Source: Melioribacter sp.
GTDB taxonomy: Bacteria; Bacteroidota; Ignavibacteria; Ignavibacteriales; Melioribacteraceae
Assembly (NCBI GenBank): GCA_012026935.1
Contig: VEPI01000028.1
Coordinates: 44,841 to 89,900, forward strand
Direction of reading: 5' to 3'
DNA length: 45,060 nucleotides
A program made the translations under genes and the position numbers. Shown piece by piece: positions 18,429 to 27,671 of the stretch (position 1 is the stretch's first letter; every line of letters begins with the position of its first letter). The notes under the pieces are model-generated. The model saw nothing but the letters and a program-made list of their open reading frames with translations, ran no database searches and had not been told where the DNA came from.

Positions 18429-21275
18429 ATGCAGAAAGTTTTTTTGCTAATTATTGTTGCGGCATTTTTCTTTACAAATTCTAATCTCACTTACTCCCAA
18501 TCTACCGGTAAAATTATGGGCAAAGTAACAGACGCATCTCTGGGTGAAGGAATCCCCTTTGCAAATATAATGATTGAGGGTACAACAACCGGTGCCGCAT
18601 CAGATTTAGAGGGAAATTATGTTATACTAAATGTACCACCCGGTAAATATAATGTTACAGCATCGTATATAGGTTATAAAAAAATTACAATAAAAGCTGT
18701 ATCTGTTAATGTTGGCTTTACTACTACATTAAATATTAAGTTAACACCCGGGGAAGTTACATTAGATGCGGTTATTGTACAGGGCGAAAGAAATCCTCTG
18801 ATCAGGCAAGATTTAACTAACCCAACTGTTGCAATCACATCTGAATCAGTAGATATTTTACCTGTCTATAATATAAGCGATGTAATAAAGTTGCAGGCTG
18901 GTGTTGTTACCGGCGATGATGGAAGTATCCATGTAAGAGGTGGATACGGTAATGAAGTGGCTTATACTTTAAATGGACTTTCTTTAAACGATCCTTATGG
19001 TAATTCTAGAGCCGTTGGGCTTGCTACAAATGCAGTTCAAGAAGCATCTGTTTCAACAGGAACGTTTAGTGCAGAATTTGGTAACGCTCTAAGCGGAGTT
19101 GTAAATTATGTTACCAAAGAAGGCGGCGAGACTTTTACTTTTAGTGTAAAAGGTTATGGCGGAGATTATGCAACTTCAAGAACAGATTTGTTTAACAACC
19201 TGAATAAAATAGATTATTTTAATTCAGGCAGAGTAGAAGCTACATTAGGCGGACCAATTCCGATAACTCAATCAACAAGAATTTTCTTCTCAGGTGTTTT
19301 TGAAAATTATAAAGGGACGTATTACGGTTATAGATTATATAACCCGAGTGATTCTTATTTAACCCCTGATAATTTTAAAAGTACTGATGCAAGATACGGC
19401 AACGCAACCGGGGCATATTTTTTCAATCCATTTGACCCTAATGGTAATGGTTTACCATCCGGCGATAAACAATTAGTCGCTATGGATCCGAGTAATTCGT
19501 TGAATTTACAATTTAACATCAGTCAAAGATTTGGTTCATATATAAAATTAAAATATGAGTTTGTATATGATAGGGCAAAATCACGTTCATTTGATAGAAG
19601 TTATCTTTTCAATCCAGATGGAGTTAGTTGGGATTATAGTCGAGGAGTTATTAATACATTAGATTTGACGCACACTTTAAGCAACAACACTTTTTACACA
19701 TTGAAAGCTTCCTACTCATATAATAGGGCAGAATCCTATCTTTATGCCGACCCGAATGATCCGAGATACCTGCCAAGTTTTTATAGAAAAACTATTGGCA
19801 ATACAACTTATTATGCAGGCGGAACAGACAATGATATTGTAAAGAGAGCTACTACAACTCTTAGTGTTAAAGGTGATATTGTTTCGCAAATGTTTGGTGT
19901 TCATGAGATTAGAGCCGGATTTGAAATTAGGAAACACAATGTTAAAAGAGATGGTTTTACTCTGGATTTTTATAAATATAAAGTAATTAACGGAGTTCCA
20001 TCAGTTACATCATTAAGTGTTAATGATTTATTATATGATCGTGCACTTACGATTCAACGCGGTGGAATACAAAGCGTTTCAACTTATGATAAAAATCCAA
20101 TTCAAGGATCTGTTTACATTCTTGACAAAATGGAGCTTGCTAAGACTTTAATTTTAAATATTGGTTTAAGATATGAATTCTTTGATGCCGCTTCCGATTA
20201 TAACTATGACATTTCAAAAAATCTCACAGATTCTTTATCGGGATATATGAACGCTTATCTTAAACCTGCTGAAGTTAAACACATGCTCTCACCAAGATTT
20301 AGTGTCTCTTATCCGATAACGGATAGGGGCGTAATAAGATTTTCTTACGGGCATTTTTATCAGATTGGGTCCTTGTCAAGTTTATATCAAAATGATTTAA
20401 GGTGGGTTGCTAACGTCTCGTCTATTCCCACATTTGGCAATTCAAATGTTAATCCTCAAAAATCTATCCAATATGAAATTGGTCTTCAGCAGCAATTAAC
20501 GGATGATCTTAAATTTGATCTCACTGCTTATTATAAAGATGTACGCGATTACATTTTTACTCAGACTATATATACCGAGAAAGCAAGGCAATATAATATT
20601 TTAACAAACTTAGCTTATTCCAATGTTAGAGGAATTACTCTTTCTTTTCTTAAAAGACGTTCACTCGACGGTATGTTCGCCGCTACTTTAGATTATACTT
20701 TTCAGATTGCGGAAGGAAACAGAACCGAGCCCCAAGTGGATTTATTTTTTAGTGAAGCTGCAGGAAAACAAACAGAAACTTTTCTTGTCCCGCTCAGCTT
20801 TGATAGATCCCATTTAATAAATGGTACTTTTAGTTTTTCCGATCCGAAATCATGGTCACTTGGAGTGATTTATAACATTCAAGCCGGAACACCTTATACT
20901 GTGGCGTTACCGCCGAGTTTATCAACTATCACATATGAACAAAACTCTGCAACTAAATCAATGCAATGGGAAGTTGATTTGAAATTTGAAAAATTCTTTT
21001 CCTTTGGATCGAATTTATGTTCAGTATCTATTAATGTAAATAATTTATTTGATACACAAAATGACAGATCGGTTTATGCAAGTTCTGGAAAAGCATTATC
21101 TAATGTTGAGCAAAAATTAAATGCTAATCAATTTAATGATTTACGCAGCAGGATAAGCAGAGGCGATCAGGGTATGATTGATGTGAGCTATCTTGACAAT
21201 TATTATTCTCAACGTCCGGAACGCGTTAACAGGCCTCGAGAAGTAAGGCTTGGATTCTCTTTAATCTTTAAATAA
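18429..21275 (+). CDS. TonB-dependent outer-membrane receptor
   Basis: 948 residues with a signal peptide (about 1-24, ending LTYSQ). Residues about 26-113 form a carboxypeptidase-regulatory-like beta sandwich (GKVTDASLGEGIPFANIMIE, then DLEGNYVILNVPPGKY), typical of Bacteroidota receptors. A plug domain follows (about 120-235, with VRGGYGNEVAYTLNGLSLND and GTFSAEFGNALSGVVNYVTK), and the remainder is a 22-strand-type barrel ending in a terminal aromatic (RLGFSLIFK). It is not a typical SusC and no SusD-like gene follows; instead a 1181-residue secreted protein starts 17 bp downstream and a PorV-family gene follows, so the three are probably one operon. GAGG lies seven bases before the ATG. 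The transported ligand is unknown. Confidence 0.92.
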   Translation: MQKVFLLIIVAAFFFTNSNLTYSQSTGKIMGKVTDASLGEGIPFANIMIEGTTTGAASDLEGNYVILNVPPGKYNVTASYIGYKKITIKAVSVNVGFTTTLNIKLTPGEVTLDAVIVQGERNPLIRQDLTNPTVAITSESVDILPVYNISDVIKLQAGVVTGDDGSIHVRGGYGNEVAYTLNGLSLNDPYGNSRAVGLATNAVQEASVSTGTFSAEFGNALSGVVNYVTKEGGETFTFSVKGYGGDYATSRTDLFNNLNKIDYFNSGRVEATLGGPIPITQSTRIFFSGVFENYKGTYYGYRLYNPSDSYLTPDNFKSTDARYGNATGAYFFNPFDPNGNGLPSGDKQLVAMDPSNSLNLQFNISQRFGSYIKLKYEFVYDRAKSRSFDRSYLFNPDGVSWDYSRGVINTLDLTHTLSNNTFYTLKASYSYNRAESYLYADPNDPRYLPSFYRKTIGNTTYYAGGTDNDIVKRATTTLSVKGDIVSQMFGVHEIRAGFEIRKHNVKRDGFTLDFYKYKVINGVPSVTSLSVNDLLYDRALTIQRGGIQSVSTYDKNPIQGSVYILDKMELAKTLILNIGLRYEFFDAASDYNYDISKNLTDSLSGYMNAYLKPAEVKHMLSPRFSVSYPITDRGVIRFSYGHFYQIGSLSSLYQNDLRWVANVSSIPTFGNSNVNPQKSIQYEIGLQQQLTDDLKFDLTAYYKDVRDYIFTQTIYTEKARQYNILTNLAYSNVRGITLSFLKRRSLDGMFAATLDYTFQIAEGNRTEPQVDLFFSEAAGKQTETFLVPLSFDRSHLINGTFSFSDPKSWSLGVIYNIQAGTPYTVALPPSLSTITYEQNSATKSMQWEVDLKFEKFFSFGSNLCSVSINVNNLFDTQNDRSVYASSGKALSNVEQKLNANQFNDLRSRISRGDQGMIDVSYLDNYYSQRPERVNRPREVRLGFSLIFK

Positions 21276-21292
21276 ATACTTATAGGATATTA

Positions 21293-24200
21293 ATGATGGC
21301 TAAGAAAAATATTTCGATTCTTCTGTACTTGTTCGTACTTATAGGATTAACCTTTGGCCAGGTAAAGGACAAAGTAGATGATTATTACTATAAAAATTTA
21401 ACTCCTGAACAATCCTTGAAAATTTTTGGTCCGATTAAAGGAACTAAATTAAATAAAATTGCCGGAGATAAAAGGGAAATAAAAGATATTACTATCAAAG
21501 GTAATAAAATTACAACTATCCTTTATAATTATGGATCTGTATGCGCCCCCAGTGTATTATCTAACGTTGAAGATTTGGTTTGGAATGGTCTTGGATACGG
21601 TTTTGAATTTGGTTTTATTGCTGGAGCCGAAGTTTTAGATGTTAATGGTGATACTCTCCACATAATAAGCGATTCACATGTTAGATCAACTGAAGGTGAT
21701 TACAGCCCAAATGCTTCATTAAAGTATGGGTGGTTACCAAGAGCCGGTTACTCTGATAATAACCAGGATAAAGTTGCTTCCTTAAATTCTGAAGATAAAA
21801 ATGGTGATGGGAAACCTGATTCTTGGCCTGAAAACTGGTATTCACCTGGCGCCGGTAAATATTTATGGCCTGCTTTTTTGGGTGATATGGCAACCGCACC
21901 GGATGAGGAAGTTTTTTATGCAATTGATGACTATACAAACTATGAATTTATTGATAGATATCAACCCTTTCCAAGTGATCTTACAAAAGGAGGTTTGGGA
22001 TTAGAAGCAACTGTAAGGATACTTCAATTCAACAACCCAATGGCAGAAGATATAATTTTTATGGTTTATCAAATTACAAACGCTTCTGAAAAAGATTTAG
22101 ATAAAGTTTACGTAGGTATGTTTGGCGATCCACACGTTGGAGGGTCAACCGATTATCTTGATGACCGTGCATTTTTTATCCCTCCAAAAGGCACACTTGC
22201 TGAATCATATGATCAGCGGGCAAGAAGCATGGTTTATGCTTGGGATGCTGATTTCAAAGGAATGGGAGGCAAAGTACCCGGTTATTTTGGCTGGAAATTT
22301 TTAGAATCTCCTTCATTTGATAAAAATGGAAGAGACGATGATGATGATGGAATAATAGACGAGAGCCCATTTAATGACAAAGGAATTTTTATAGATGGTG
22401 TTGCTACTCCATTAAATTATGGTATTTACGATGTTGTAAAATATACAAAAGTTTATGGTGCACCAAAGCCAAGATGGTCTGGAGACGAGGATGGCGATTG
22501 GGATCCGGAAAAACATGATATAGGTATTGACGGTATTGGGCCGGAATCTAAAAACTATCCTGGTCCCGATTATGGAGAAGGTGACGGAGTACCATCGCAA
22601 GCGTTTTATAAGGATCTAAATAACAATGGAATATTTGATAAAGAAGAGACTAGTACTTTAAGTGATATTCAACTTCCCGGTTATAAGTGGGCCGGTTCAG
22701 AGCCGAATTTTGGTTACAGAGATATTTCGGAATCAGATATGGTTGGCCTAACCGGATTTACAGCCGCAAGATATGGCGCTCCTAATTTTCCCAAAGAAGA
22801 TGAATTGATTTGGCAATGGATTAGTAAACCGGAAATAGACCCTGAGCAGGCTTTATTGAAAGAGGAAGGGGACAATATTTTTTGTTTTTCAACCGGTCCT
22901 ATGTCATTAAAAAAAGGTGAGACTCAAAGATTTTCGATGGCTATTATAATGGGTGAAAATAAAGATGATTTAATTCTTAATGCAATTACTTCTGTAAGAA
23001 TTCTTGAAGCAGATTACAGATTTGCGCAACCACCTGCAAAACCGATTGTTAAAGCCGTTGCTGAAGATGGAAAAGTTAAATTATACTGGGATGCGAAATC
23101 TGAAGACTCAATTGATCCATTAACACAGGATAAGGATTTTGAAGGATATAAAATTTACCGCAGTAGGAACTTTAATTTCTCTGATGTTTACAGTATAACA
23201 GATGCAAATGGTGTTGCTTTCCTTGGTCAGGCACTACTAGATCCTAACACAGGTAAAAGAGCACAGTTTGATTTGATAGATAGTTACTCGGGATTGGCAC
23301 AAAGAGAATATGATGGACGCGGAGTAAAATACTATTTGGGTAGTAATACCGGTTTGCAGCATGAGTATGTAGATTCAACAGTTCAAAACGGAATTACATA
23401 TTACTATGCTGTGGTTGCTTACGATCACGGTTCTCCTGACCTGCCCCCAACGGAAACTCAATCAGTTATTCAACAAGATCCTTTAACTGGTAAATTAATT
23501 TTTGATGTTAATACTGTTCAGGTAACTCCTGGACCAGTATCAAAAGGGGTTGTTTCTCCAGAAGCAGGAATTGACGGGTCTCCGGTTTCAATTAATTCCG
23601 ATGCCACTGGAAAAATATCTATAAAAGTAATTGATGCTTTAGCGGTTGATGATAAGTTATACAGAATTGAATTTAATGAAGCTCAGTCCTACAGTGTGCT
23701 TGATTCTACGGGTGTTGAAACAACATTTAGATCGAAGGACACAATTCTTGTTAACCTGCCAAATAAAAATATTCGATCTGGCAGTATTAGTGTTTTTGAT
23801 CAATCAAACAATTTGGTAGATCCATCAAAGTATATTGTAAATTATACTTCCGGTCAGATTGCAGGCGTAAAACACGGTGATCTAATAACAGGAACTATCT
23901 ATAAAGTTAAATACAGATATTATCCTTTTTACAAGAGTCACCTGCTCAATAATGAAGATGCAAATCCTACGTTCGATGGTTTAAAAGTTTTTGTTCAAAA
24001 TGATGAATTAAACTTTGATTCGGAAAATTCCAAATTTATACACGGTAGCGATGTAACTGTTTTGGATACTATATTTTATCCTGCTTTAATAGGCATAGCA
24101 GGCTTAAGGACAAAAATAAGTGCCGATTGGGAAATTAGATGGAAGGATGTGGATACTTTGTCAAACGGGAGTTGGAAATTTGCTGATACGGTTAAAACTT

Positions 24201-24838
24201 TAACCGGTACTTTTGCAATGCCTTTTCAAATATTTAACATAACTGCCAATGCACCGGCAACCTTTGTTATAGATGAATTGGTCCCCGGTAAAAAAAATAA
24301 TAAACGATGGGACTGGGGCGAAGGAATTGTTCTTCAACCACAGGGTGCAACAAATGCAGCTACCAGCTATGAAGTAATTTTATCATTGGATAAATCTGCT
24401 CCTGTTCAAAAACTTCCAAAGAACGGTGATATATACCAAATCAAAACAAAAAAACCTTTTGAAAAAAATGATTTATTTGTTTTTAACACCAAAAAAGCTG
24501 AAATAAAAAATGAAGTCATAAAACAAGGCTTAAATGATATTTATGTAGTACCTAATCCATACGTTGCATACAGTATTTCCGAAAATCCTGGTAGAACATT
24601 TACAAATAGAGGTGAGAGAGAAATACAATTTAGAAATCTTCCACATACATGTACTATAAGAATATATACATTAACCGGTGAACTAGTTGATACGATTGTA
24701 AAGGATGATTTCACAAGTATCGCTAGTTGGGATCTTCTAAGTTCAGAGGGTATGAGGATAGCCTATGGTGTATATATTTATCATGTTGATATTCCGAATG
24801 TTGGAGAAGTAATAGGAAAATTTGCTGTAATAAAATAA
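21293..24838 (+). CDS. Large secreted protein with fibronectin-like modules, receptor partner
   Basis: 1181 residues; start MMAKK, with the second Met at 21296 an equal alternative. A signal peptide ends near TFGQ (about residue 22). The N-terminal half is family-specific beta-rich sequence with Asp-rich, calcium-loop-like segments (DKNGRDDDDDGIIDE, DLNNNGIFDKEE). A fibronectin-like module covers about 585-720 (KLYWDAKSEDSIDP, GYKIYRSRNFNF). The C-terminus (VPNPYVAYS, then IRIYTLTGELVDTI, GVYIYHVD and GKFAVIK) is a variant sorting module of the PNPF type, so T9SS export is likely. I recall similar long proteins next to TonB receptors in Ignavibacteria, but know no function. Its position between a receptor and a PorV-family gene suggests a surface ligand-capture role, which is an inference. 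Confidence 0.85.
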   Translation: MMAKKNISILLYLFVLIGLTFGQVKDKVDDYYYKNLTPEQSLKIFGPIKGTKLNKIAGDKREIKDITIKGNKITTILYNYGSVCAPSVLSNVEDLVWNGLGYGFEFGFIAGAEVLDVNGDTLHIISDSHVRSTEGDYSPNASLKYGWLPRAGYSDNNQDKVASLNSEDKNGDGKPDSWPENWYSPGAGKYLWPAFLGDMATAPDEEVFYAIDDYTNYEFIDRYQPFPSDLTKGGLGLEATVRILQFNNPMAEDIIFMVYQITNASEKDLDKVYVGMFGDPHVGGSTDYLDDRAFFIPPKGTLAESYDQRARSMVYAWDADFKGMGGKVPGYFGWKFLESPSFDKNGRDDDDDGIIDESPFNDKGIFIDGVATPLNYGIYDVVKYTKVYGAPKPRWSGDEDGDWDPEKHDIGIDGIGPESKNYPGPDYGEGDGVPSQAFYKDLNNNGIFDKEETSTLSDIQLPGYKWAGSEPNFGYRDISESDMVGLTGFTAARYGAPNFPKEDELIWQWISKPEIDPEQALLKEEGDNIFCFSTGPMSLKKGETQRFSMAIIMGENKDDLILNAITSVRILEADYRFAQPPAKPIVKAVAEDGKVKLYWDAKSEDSIDPLTQDKDFEGYKIYRSRNFNFSDVYSITDANGVAFLGQALLDPNTGKRAQFDLIDSYSGLAQREYDGRGVKYYLGSNTGLQHEYVDSTVQNGITYYYAVVAYDHGSPDLPPTETQSVIQQDPLTGKLIFDVNTVQVTPGPVSKGVVSPEAGIDGSPVSINSDATGKISIKVIDALAVDDKLYRIEFNEAQSYSVLDSTGVETTFRSKDTILVNLPNKNIRSGSISVFDQSNNLVDPSKYIVNYTSGQIAGVKHGDLITGTIYKVKYRYYPFYKSHLLNNEDANPTFDGLKVFVQNDELNFDSENSKFIHGSDVTVLDTIFYPALIGIAGLRTKISADWEIRWKDVDTLSNGSWKFADTVKTLTGTFAMPFQIFNITANAPATFVIDELVPGKKNNKRWDWGEGIVLQPQGATNAATSYEVILSLDKSAPVQKLPKNGDIYQIKTKKPFEKNDLFVFNTKKAEIKNEVIKQGLNDIYVVPNPYVAYSISENPGRTFTNRGEREIQFRNLPHTCTIRIYTLTGELVDTIVKDDFTSIASWDLLSSEGMRIAYGVYIYHVDIPNVGEVIGKFAVIK

Positions 24839-24853
24839 TGATGGATAATTTTT

Positions 24854-24878
24854 GGGGACAGATTTTTTATTTGTCCCT
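24854..24878 (+). terminator. Small hairpin between secreted protein and PorV-family gene
   Basis: GGGACA (24855-24860) and TGTCCC (24872-24877) can pair across an 11-base T-rich loop. There is no T-run after the stem, so this is more likely an RNA-stability or partial attenuation element inside the operon than a full terminator. Confidence 0.3.
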
Positions 24879-24915
24879 TACTTAACTGAAAATGAATTTA
24901 CGGAGAAAGCTGAGT

Positions 24916-25953
24916 ATGAGAAAGTTTTTTCTACTGATAACATTAAGCATCTTCATCCTTTTTAGTAATACTAATTTATACTCACAGATATTTAGAGACA
25001 TTACTAAAGTCGGTACTACTGCCGGTCAATTTTTGAAGATAGGACCGGGAGCGCGAGCACTTGGAATGGGGGGAACATATGTCGGAATAAGTGACGATAT
25101 CTATGCAGTATATTATAATCCAGCTGGACTCGCGATTAGTAAAGGGAATGGACAAGTTGCGTTTAGTCATACACAATGGTTGGCAAACATAAATTACGAC
25201 TTTGCTGCTGCATCATTGAATATTGAATCCTTTGGCTCTTTATTTATAACCGTCACATCATTGCGGGTACCGGAGGAAAAAGTTAGGACGTTTGAATTTC
25301 CTGAAGGCAACGGACAATTCTGGGACGCCGGCTCGGTTTCTTTCGGTGCAGGTTTTGCGATGAGTCTTACTGATAGATTCTCTATAGGATTTCACGCGAA
25401 GTACATTCGTGAATCAATTTGGAGTAGTTCAGCAAGTGGTTTTGCTTTAGATGTTGGTACTTATTACATAACACCGTTTAATGATTTAATTATTGGAGCG
25501 AGTGTTACTAACTTTGGCACCAAAATGAAAATGGATGGGAGAGATATTCAAATAAACTATGATCCTGATAATAATCCGTTTACCGGACCAAATAATATTC
25601 CTTCTCAATTTGAAATGGATCAGTATGATCTCCCGCTTACATTTAGAATCGGATTTTCAATGGATGTAATTAAGACAAGATACATTAGAGTTAAAACTGC
25701 TTTCGATGCCACTCATCCAAATGATAATGTTGAATACGTTAATGCCGGTATTGAACTTGCTTATGATGAATTATTTTTTATTAGAGGCGGTTATAAATCT
25801 CTCTTTCTATCTAATAGCGAACAAAGTTTTACTTTGGGTGCAGGTATTAATTATGAAATGAGCTCGGGACTAAATTTAAAAATAAATTATGCTTATGGAG
25901 ATTACGGGAGATTAAAGAACATCCAGTATATTGATATCGGGATAGTTTTTTAA
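24916..25953 (+). CDS. PorV/PorQ-family outer-membrane beta-barrel protein
   Basis: Start chosen at 24916 (MRKFFLLITL), which has GGAG at 24902-24905, rather than the in-frame ATG at 24892, which has no ribosome-binding site. The signal peptide ends near LYSQ. The mature start (GTTAGQFLKIGPGARALGMGGTYVG read in part as GPGARALGMGG, then YYNPAGLA) is the hallmark of the PorV/PorQ family of 14-strand barrels, which includes the T9SS shuttle protein PorV. Length (345 residues) fits. In these phyla several paralogues occur beside TonB receptors, so this one may be the dedicated T9SS or ligand partner of the two genes upstream rather than the housekeeping PorV. A strong terminator follows. Confidence 0.88.
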   Translation: MRKFFLLITLSIFILFSNTNLYSQIFRDITKVGTTAGQFLKIGPGARALGMGGTYVGISDDIYAVYYNPAGLAISKGNGQVAFSHTQWLANINYDFAAASLNIESFGSLFITVTSLRVPEEKVRTFEFPEGNGQFWDAGSVSFGAGFAMSLTDRFSIGFHAKYIRESIWSSSASGFALDVGTYYITPFNDLIIGASVTNFGTKMKMDGRDIQINYDPDNNPFTGPNNIPSQFEMDQYDLPLTFRIGFSMDVIKTRYIRVKTAFDATHPNDNVEYVNAGIELAYDELFFIRGGYKSLFLSNSEQSFTLGAGINYEMSSGLNLKINYAYGDYGRLKNIQYIDIGIVF

Positions 25954-26071
25954 TCCTTTGAATTTATCATGTAAGATGTCTGGTTATACTTTTACTCTAT
26001 GTAGTTATAAAATTTTCGAGAAAATGTTACTGCTAATGTAAGACTTTTGTAAAAAGCTATTTTAGTAAATC

Positions 26072-26113
26072 AAGAATTCCCTTCTTAAAAATTTTTAAGA
26101 GGGGAATTCTTTT
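26072..26113 (+). terminator. Strong hairpin terminator
   Basis: Two 20-base arms (26072-26091 starting AAGAATTCCC; 26092-26111 ending GGGAATTCTT) are complementary at 19 of 20 positions with essentially no spacer, and T residues follow. It closes the receptor/secreted protein/PorV-family operon 119 bp after its last stop. The near-symmetry also allows it to work for the other strand. Confidence 0.8.
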
Positions 26114-26210
26114 GAAATGAAATGGCCAATATTTACTCTCTTCATAAATTATTTCTGTTTTTTAATTTATACTAATTGGAATATAAAACTTGATGGAGAT
26201 ATAAAATTAG

Positions 26211-27671
26211 ATGGTTACAGTATTTCTCCCTTATAGTGGTTTGCTTCACAGCATTGACATAATAAATGAATTGATTAATTGTGATTTAGTTTCTAAAATT
26301 TATTTATTAGCCGGTGACGATAAATATGAGCCGCCTAATAAATGTGAAATTATTAAAGTAAACGATTTGACTAGCTCGGCCACTGTCGGTTTAATTATTA
26401 AAAATACTCAAACAAAATACGTCTTGTTATTTACTCAAGATAACAGATATCAATTTGCCCAGTTTGCTTTCGAAAGGTTTTATAATGTTATAAACAGTAC
26501 AGGTGCAGGATTAGTCTATTCCAATTATTCAATAATTAAAAATGATTCTGTAACTCGTCATCCTGTAAATGATTATCAATTAGGAAGTTTAAGAGATGAT
26601 TTTGATTTTGGTAATATGGTATTTCTAAATGCAGAATTACTGAAATCGTTTAAGAATGACAATGAATATAAATACGCCGGAATATATAATTTGCGATTGC
26701 ATCTCTCACGGCTAAGTGAGTTTCTAAGAATACCTGAATATTTATATACAACTATTGAATCCGACTCAAGGGAAAGCGGTGTTAAACAATTTGATTATGT
26801 TAATCCTAAGAACAGGGATGTCCAAATTGAAATGGAAAAAGTCGTTTCGGATCATTTAAGGAAAATTGATGCTTACCTTACCCCGAAATTTAAGTACATT
26901 GAAATTGAAAATGACACTTTCGAATATGAAGCCTCTGTAATAATCCCGGTAAGAAATAGAGTTAGTACCATTAGTGATGCTATCCATTCTGTTCTTTCAC
27001 AAAAAACTAATTTTAGATTCAACATTATTGTTGTTGATAATTATTCCGATGACGGTACAACTGAAAAAATAAAAGAATTAGCAAAAAAAGATCCCCGATT
27101 GATTCATATTATCCCCGAAAGAAAAGATTTAGGAATAGGCGGATGCTGGAATGAAGCTGTCCATAATAAATTATGCGGAAGATTTGCTATACAATTGGAC
27201 AGTGATGATGTTTATGCAAATGAGAAAACTGCCCAAATAATAGTTGATACTTTTAAGAAAGAAAAATGTGCGATGGTTATTGGTACATATAAGATGACAA
27301 ATTTTAAGCTGGAAGAAATACCTCCTGGCACAATTGATCATAGAGAATGGACCCCTGATAATGGACGAAATAATGCGCTCAGGATTAATGGACTTGGTGC
27401 ACCAAGAGCGTTTTATGCTCCTCTTCTTCGTAAATATAAAATTCCAAATGTAAGTTACGGTGAAGATTATGCCATTGGATTGATGATATCGAGAGACTAT
27501 CAAATCGGTAGAATCTACGAACCTATTTATCTTTGCAGGAGATGGGAGGGAAATTCGGATGCTGCTTTGGATATTGATAAACAAAATTATTACAATGAAT
27601 ATAAAGACAGATTAAGAACGATCGAAGTGCTAGCGCGTCAATGGAAAAATAAAAATGCAGACAAGGTTTGA
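26211..27671 (+). CDS. Two-domain family 2 glycosyltransferase
   Basis: 486 residues. The C-terminal half (about 240-470) is a GT2 GT-A domain: [27 protein letters not shown], an [10 protein letters not shown] segment with the metal-binding DSDD, and YGEDYAIG as the probable catalytic-base region. The N-terminal half (about 1-200) is a second, degenerate GT-A-like domain (LFTQDN near 80) without a clear DxD. There is no signal peptide or membrane helix, so it probably acts in the cytoplasm on a nucleotide sugar. GGAG lies 12 bases before the ATG. Its 3' end overlaps the next gene by 17 bp, giving tight coupling to a FAD/Fe-S dehydrogenase, an unusual partner for a glycosyltransferase. Acceptor and donor are unknown. 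Confidence 0.87.
   Translation: MVTVFLPYSGLLHSIDIINELINCDLVSKIYLLAGDDKYEPPNKCEIIKVNDLTSSATVGLIIKNTQTKYVLLFTQDNRYQFAQFAFERFYNVINSTGAGLVYSNYSIIKNDSVTRHPVNDYQLGSLRDDFDFGNMVFLNAELLKSFKNDNEYKYAGIYNLRLHLSRLSEFLRIPEYLYTTIESDSRESGVKQFDYVNPKNRDVQIEMEKVVSDHLRKIDAYLTPKFKYIEIENDTFEYEASVIIPVRNRVSTISDAIHSVLSQKTNFRFNIIVVDNYSDDGTTEKIKELAKKDPRLIHIIPERKDLGIGGCWNEAVHNKLCGRFAIQLDSDDVYANEKTAQIIVDTFKKEKCAMVIGTYKMTNFKLEEIPPGTIDHREWTPDNGRNNALRINGLGAPRAFYAPLLRKYKIPNVSYGEDYAIGLMISRDYQIGRIYEPIYLCRRWEGNSDAALDIDKQNYYNEYKDRLRTIEVLARQWKNKNADKV

Noticed and set aside
24892-24915. Upstream ATG for the PorV-family gene
   Set aside because: It would add eight residues ahead of a normal signal peptide and has no ribosome-binding site, unlike the ATG at 24916.
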